Below the pieces are notes generated by a model. The model made no database searches. It saw nothing but the letters and a program-made list of their open reading frames with translations, and was not told the origin of the DNA. From Paraburkholderia phytofirmans OLGA172 (GTDB lineage Bacteria; Pseudomonadota; Gammaproteobacteria; Burkholderiales; Burkholderiaceae), in contig NZ_CP014578.1 of NCBI RefSeq assembly GCF_001634365.1, forward strand, positions 2,170,001-2,234,000: a stretch of 64,000 bases of DNA, read 5' to 3'. Positions 63,258 to 64,000 of this stretch are shown one piece after another; position 1 is the stretch's first letter; every line of letters starts with the position of its first letter. Made by a program: the position numbers and the translations under genes.

Positions 63258-64000
63258 ATGAACAAGCAAGCCATCGACGCGCTGTTGCAGAAGATCAACG
63301 ACAGCGCCACCCATGAAGGCAATCCGCGCACGAAACAGATCGTCAACCGCATCGTTCGCGATCTGTTCTACACGATCGAAGACCTCGACGTGCAGCCGGC
63401 CGAATTCTGGACCGCGCTGAATTATCTCGGCGACGCGGGCAAGAGCGGCGAGTTCGGTCTGCTGGCCGCGGGCCTCGGCTTCGAGCATTTTCTCGATCTG
63501 CGTATGGACGAAGCCGAAGCGAAGGCGGGGATCGAAGGCGGCACGCCGCGTACCATCGAGGGACCGTTGTATGTGGCGGGCGCGCCCGTGTCCGAGGGGC
63601 ATGCACGACTCGATGACGGCACCGATTCCGGTCAGACGCTGGTGATGCGCGGCCGCGTGTTCGGCGAAGACGGCAAGCCGCTGGCCAATGCGCTGGTTGA
63701 AGTGTGGCACGCGAATCACCTCGGCAACTATTCGTACTTCGACAAGTCGCAGCCGGCCTTCAATCTGCGCCGCTCGATTCGCACGGATGCCGAAGGCAAG
63801 TACAGCTTTCGCAGCGTGGTGCCGGTGGGTTACTCGGTGCCTCCGCAAGGGCAGACGCAGTTGCTGCTCGATCAGTTGGGCCGTCATGGGCATCGTCCGG
63901 CGCATATTCACTTCTTCATTTCGGCGCCGGGCTTCCGCAAGCTGACCACGCAGATCAACATCGACGGCGATCCGTATCTGTGGGACGATTTCGCGTTCGC
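63258..64000 (+). CDS. catA: Catechol 1,2-dioxygenase (3' end beyond window)
   Basis: Starts at the ATG at 63258 after a GAAGGAG ribosome site and stays open to the window end, giving 247 residues of a protein normally about 300-310 long. The non-haem Fe(III) ligands are visible as Tyr158 (GNYSYFD), Tyr192 (VGYSVPP), His216 and His218 (RPAHIHFF). The N-terminal helical linker domain is present. It splits catechol by ortho cleavage to cis,cis-muconate, the substrate of CatB and the inducer of CatR. Confidence 0.96.
   Translation, partial: MNKQAIDALLQKINDSATHEGNPRTKQIVNRIVRDLFYTIEDLDVQPAEFWTALNYLGDAGKSGEFGLLAAGLGFEHFLDLRMDEAEAKAGIEGGTPRTIEGPLYVAGAPVSEGHARLDDGTDSGQTLVMRGRVFGEDGKPLANALVEVWHANHLGNYSYFDKSQPAFNLRRSIRTDAEGKYSFRSVVPVGYSVPPQGQTQLLLDQLGRHGHRPAHIHFFISAPGFRKLTTQINIDGDPYLWDDFAF

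Overview
The window is a GC-rich chromosomal segment that looks like Paraburkholderia (Burkholderiaceae). The evidence is a beta-proteobacterial LexA with CTGT-N8-ACAG boxes, an arn (Ara4N) operon with ArnA split into two proteins, the rpsF-priB-rpsR-rplI-dnaB block, a gcl-hyi-garR glyoxylate operon, and a catechol ortho-cleavage locus. The assignment rests on protein content recognised by eye; no search was run.

Layout. 1-2.6 kb: the 3' end of a sensor kinase, a universal stress protein and two poorly known proteins. 2.6-8.8 kb: lexA with two SOS boxes, then the sulfate import locus sbp-cysT-cysW-cysA-cysB. 9-10.7 kb: L-asparaginase and a DUF3597 protein. 11.2-16.2 kb: garR, hyi and gcl (reverse strand) with a divergent LysR regulator. 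16.3-17.9 kb: an ECF sigma factor overlapping its ZAS anti-sigma factor. 18.1-21.3 kb: rpsF-priB-rpsR-rplI, terminator, dnaB. 21.4-23.0 kb: PhoU-like protein plus Pit phosphate transporter, followed by a 9-bp minisatellite. 23.2-28.1 kb (reverse): an SDR lacking its catalytic Tyr/Lys, an NlpC/P60 lipoprotein, PIN-PhoH and Bcp. 28.2-35.7 kb (reverse): the lipid A L-Ara4N operon. 36.7-40.8 kb: alaA, hom, thrC. 41-45.2 kb: a ProQ/FinO protein, a membrane-anchored TAXI protein, and a DUF2946/outer-membrane-like/CopC trio that may concern copper.

45.6-59.9 kb is the most distinctive region: a 15-gene, one-strand locus for an actinobacterial-type (group 1h, presumed high-affinity) [NiFe]-hydrogenase. 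The order is small subunit, large subunit, a cysteine-free NifU-like protein, a CxxC/CxxC protein, two further uncharacterised proteins, a maturation protease, a 33-residue membrane peptide, then hypF, hypC, a GmhA-like sugar-phosphate isomerase, hypD, hypE, hypA and a very His-rich hypB. Most neighbours overlap by 1-8 bases, so the locus probably makes, matures and uses one soluble cytoplasmic enzyme that can oxidise trace H2. Several proteins in it have no assigned function.

60-64 kb: an orphan periplasmic binding protein, a decayed LysR fragment, and the divergent catR / catB-catA locus with a CatM-type operator; catA runs off the window end.
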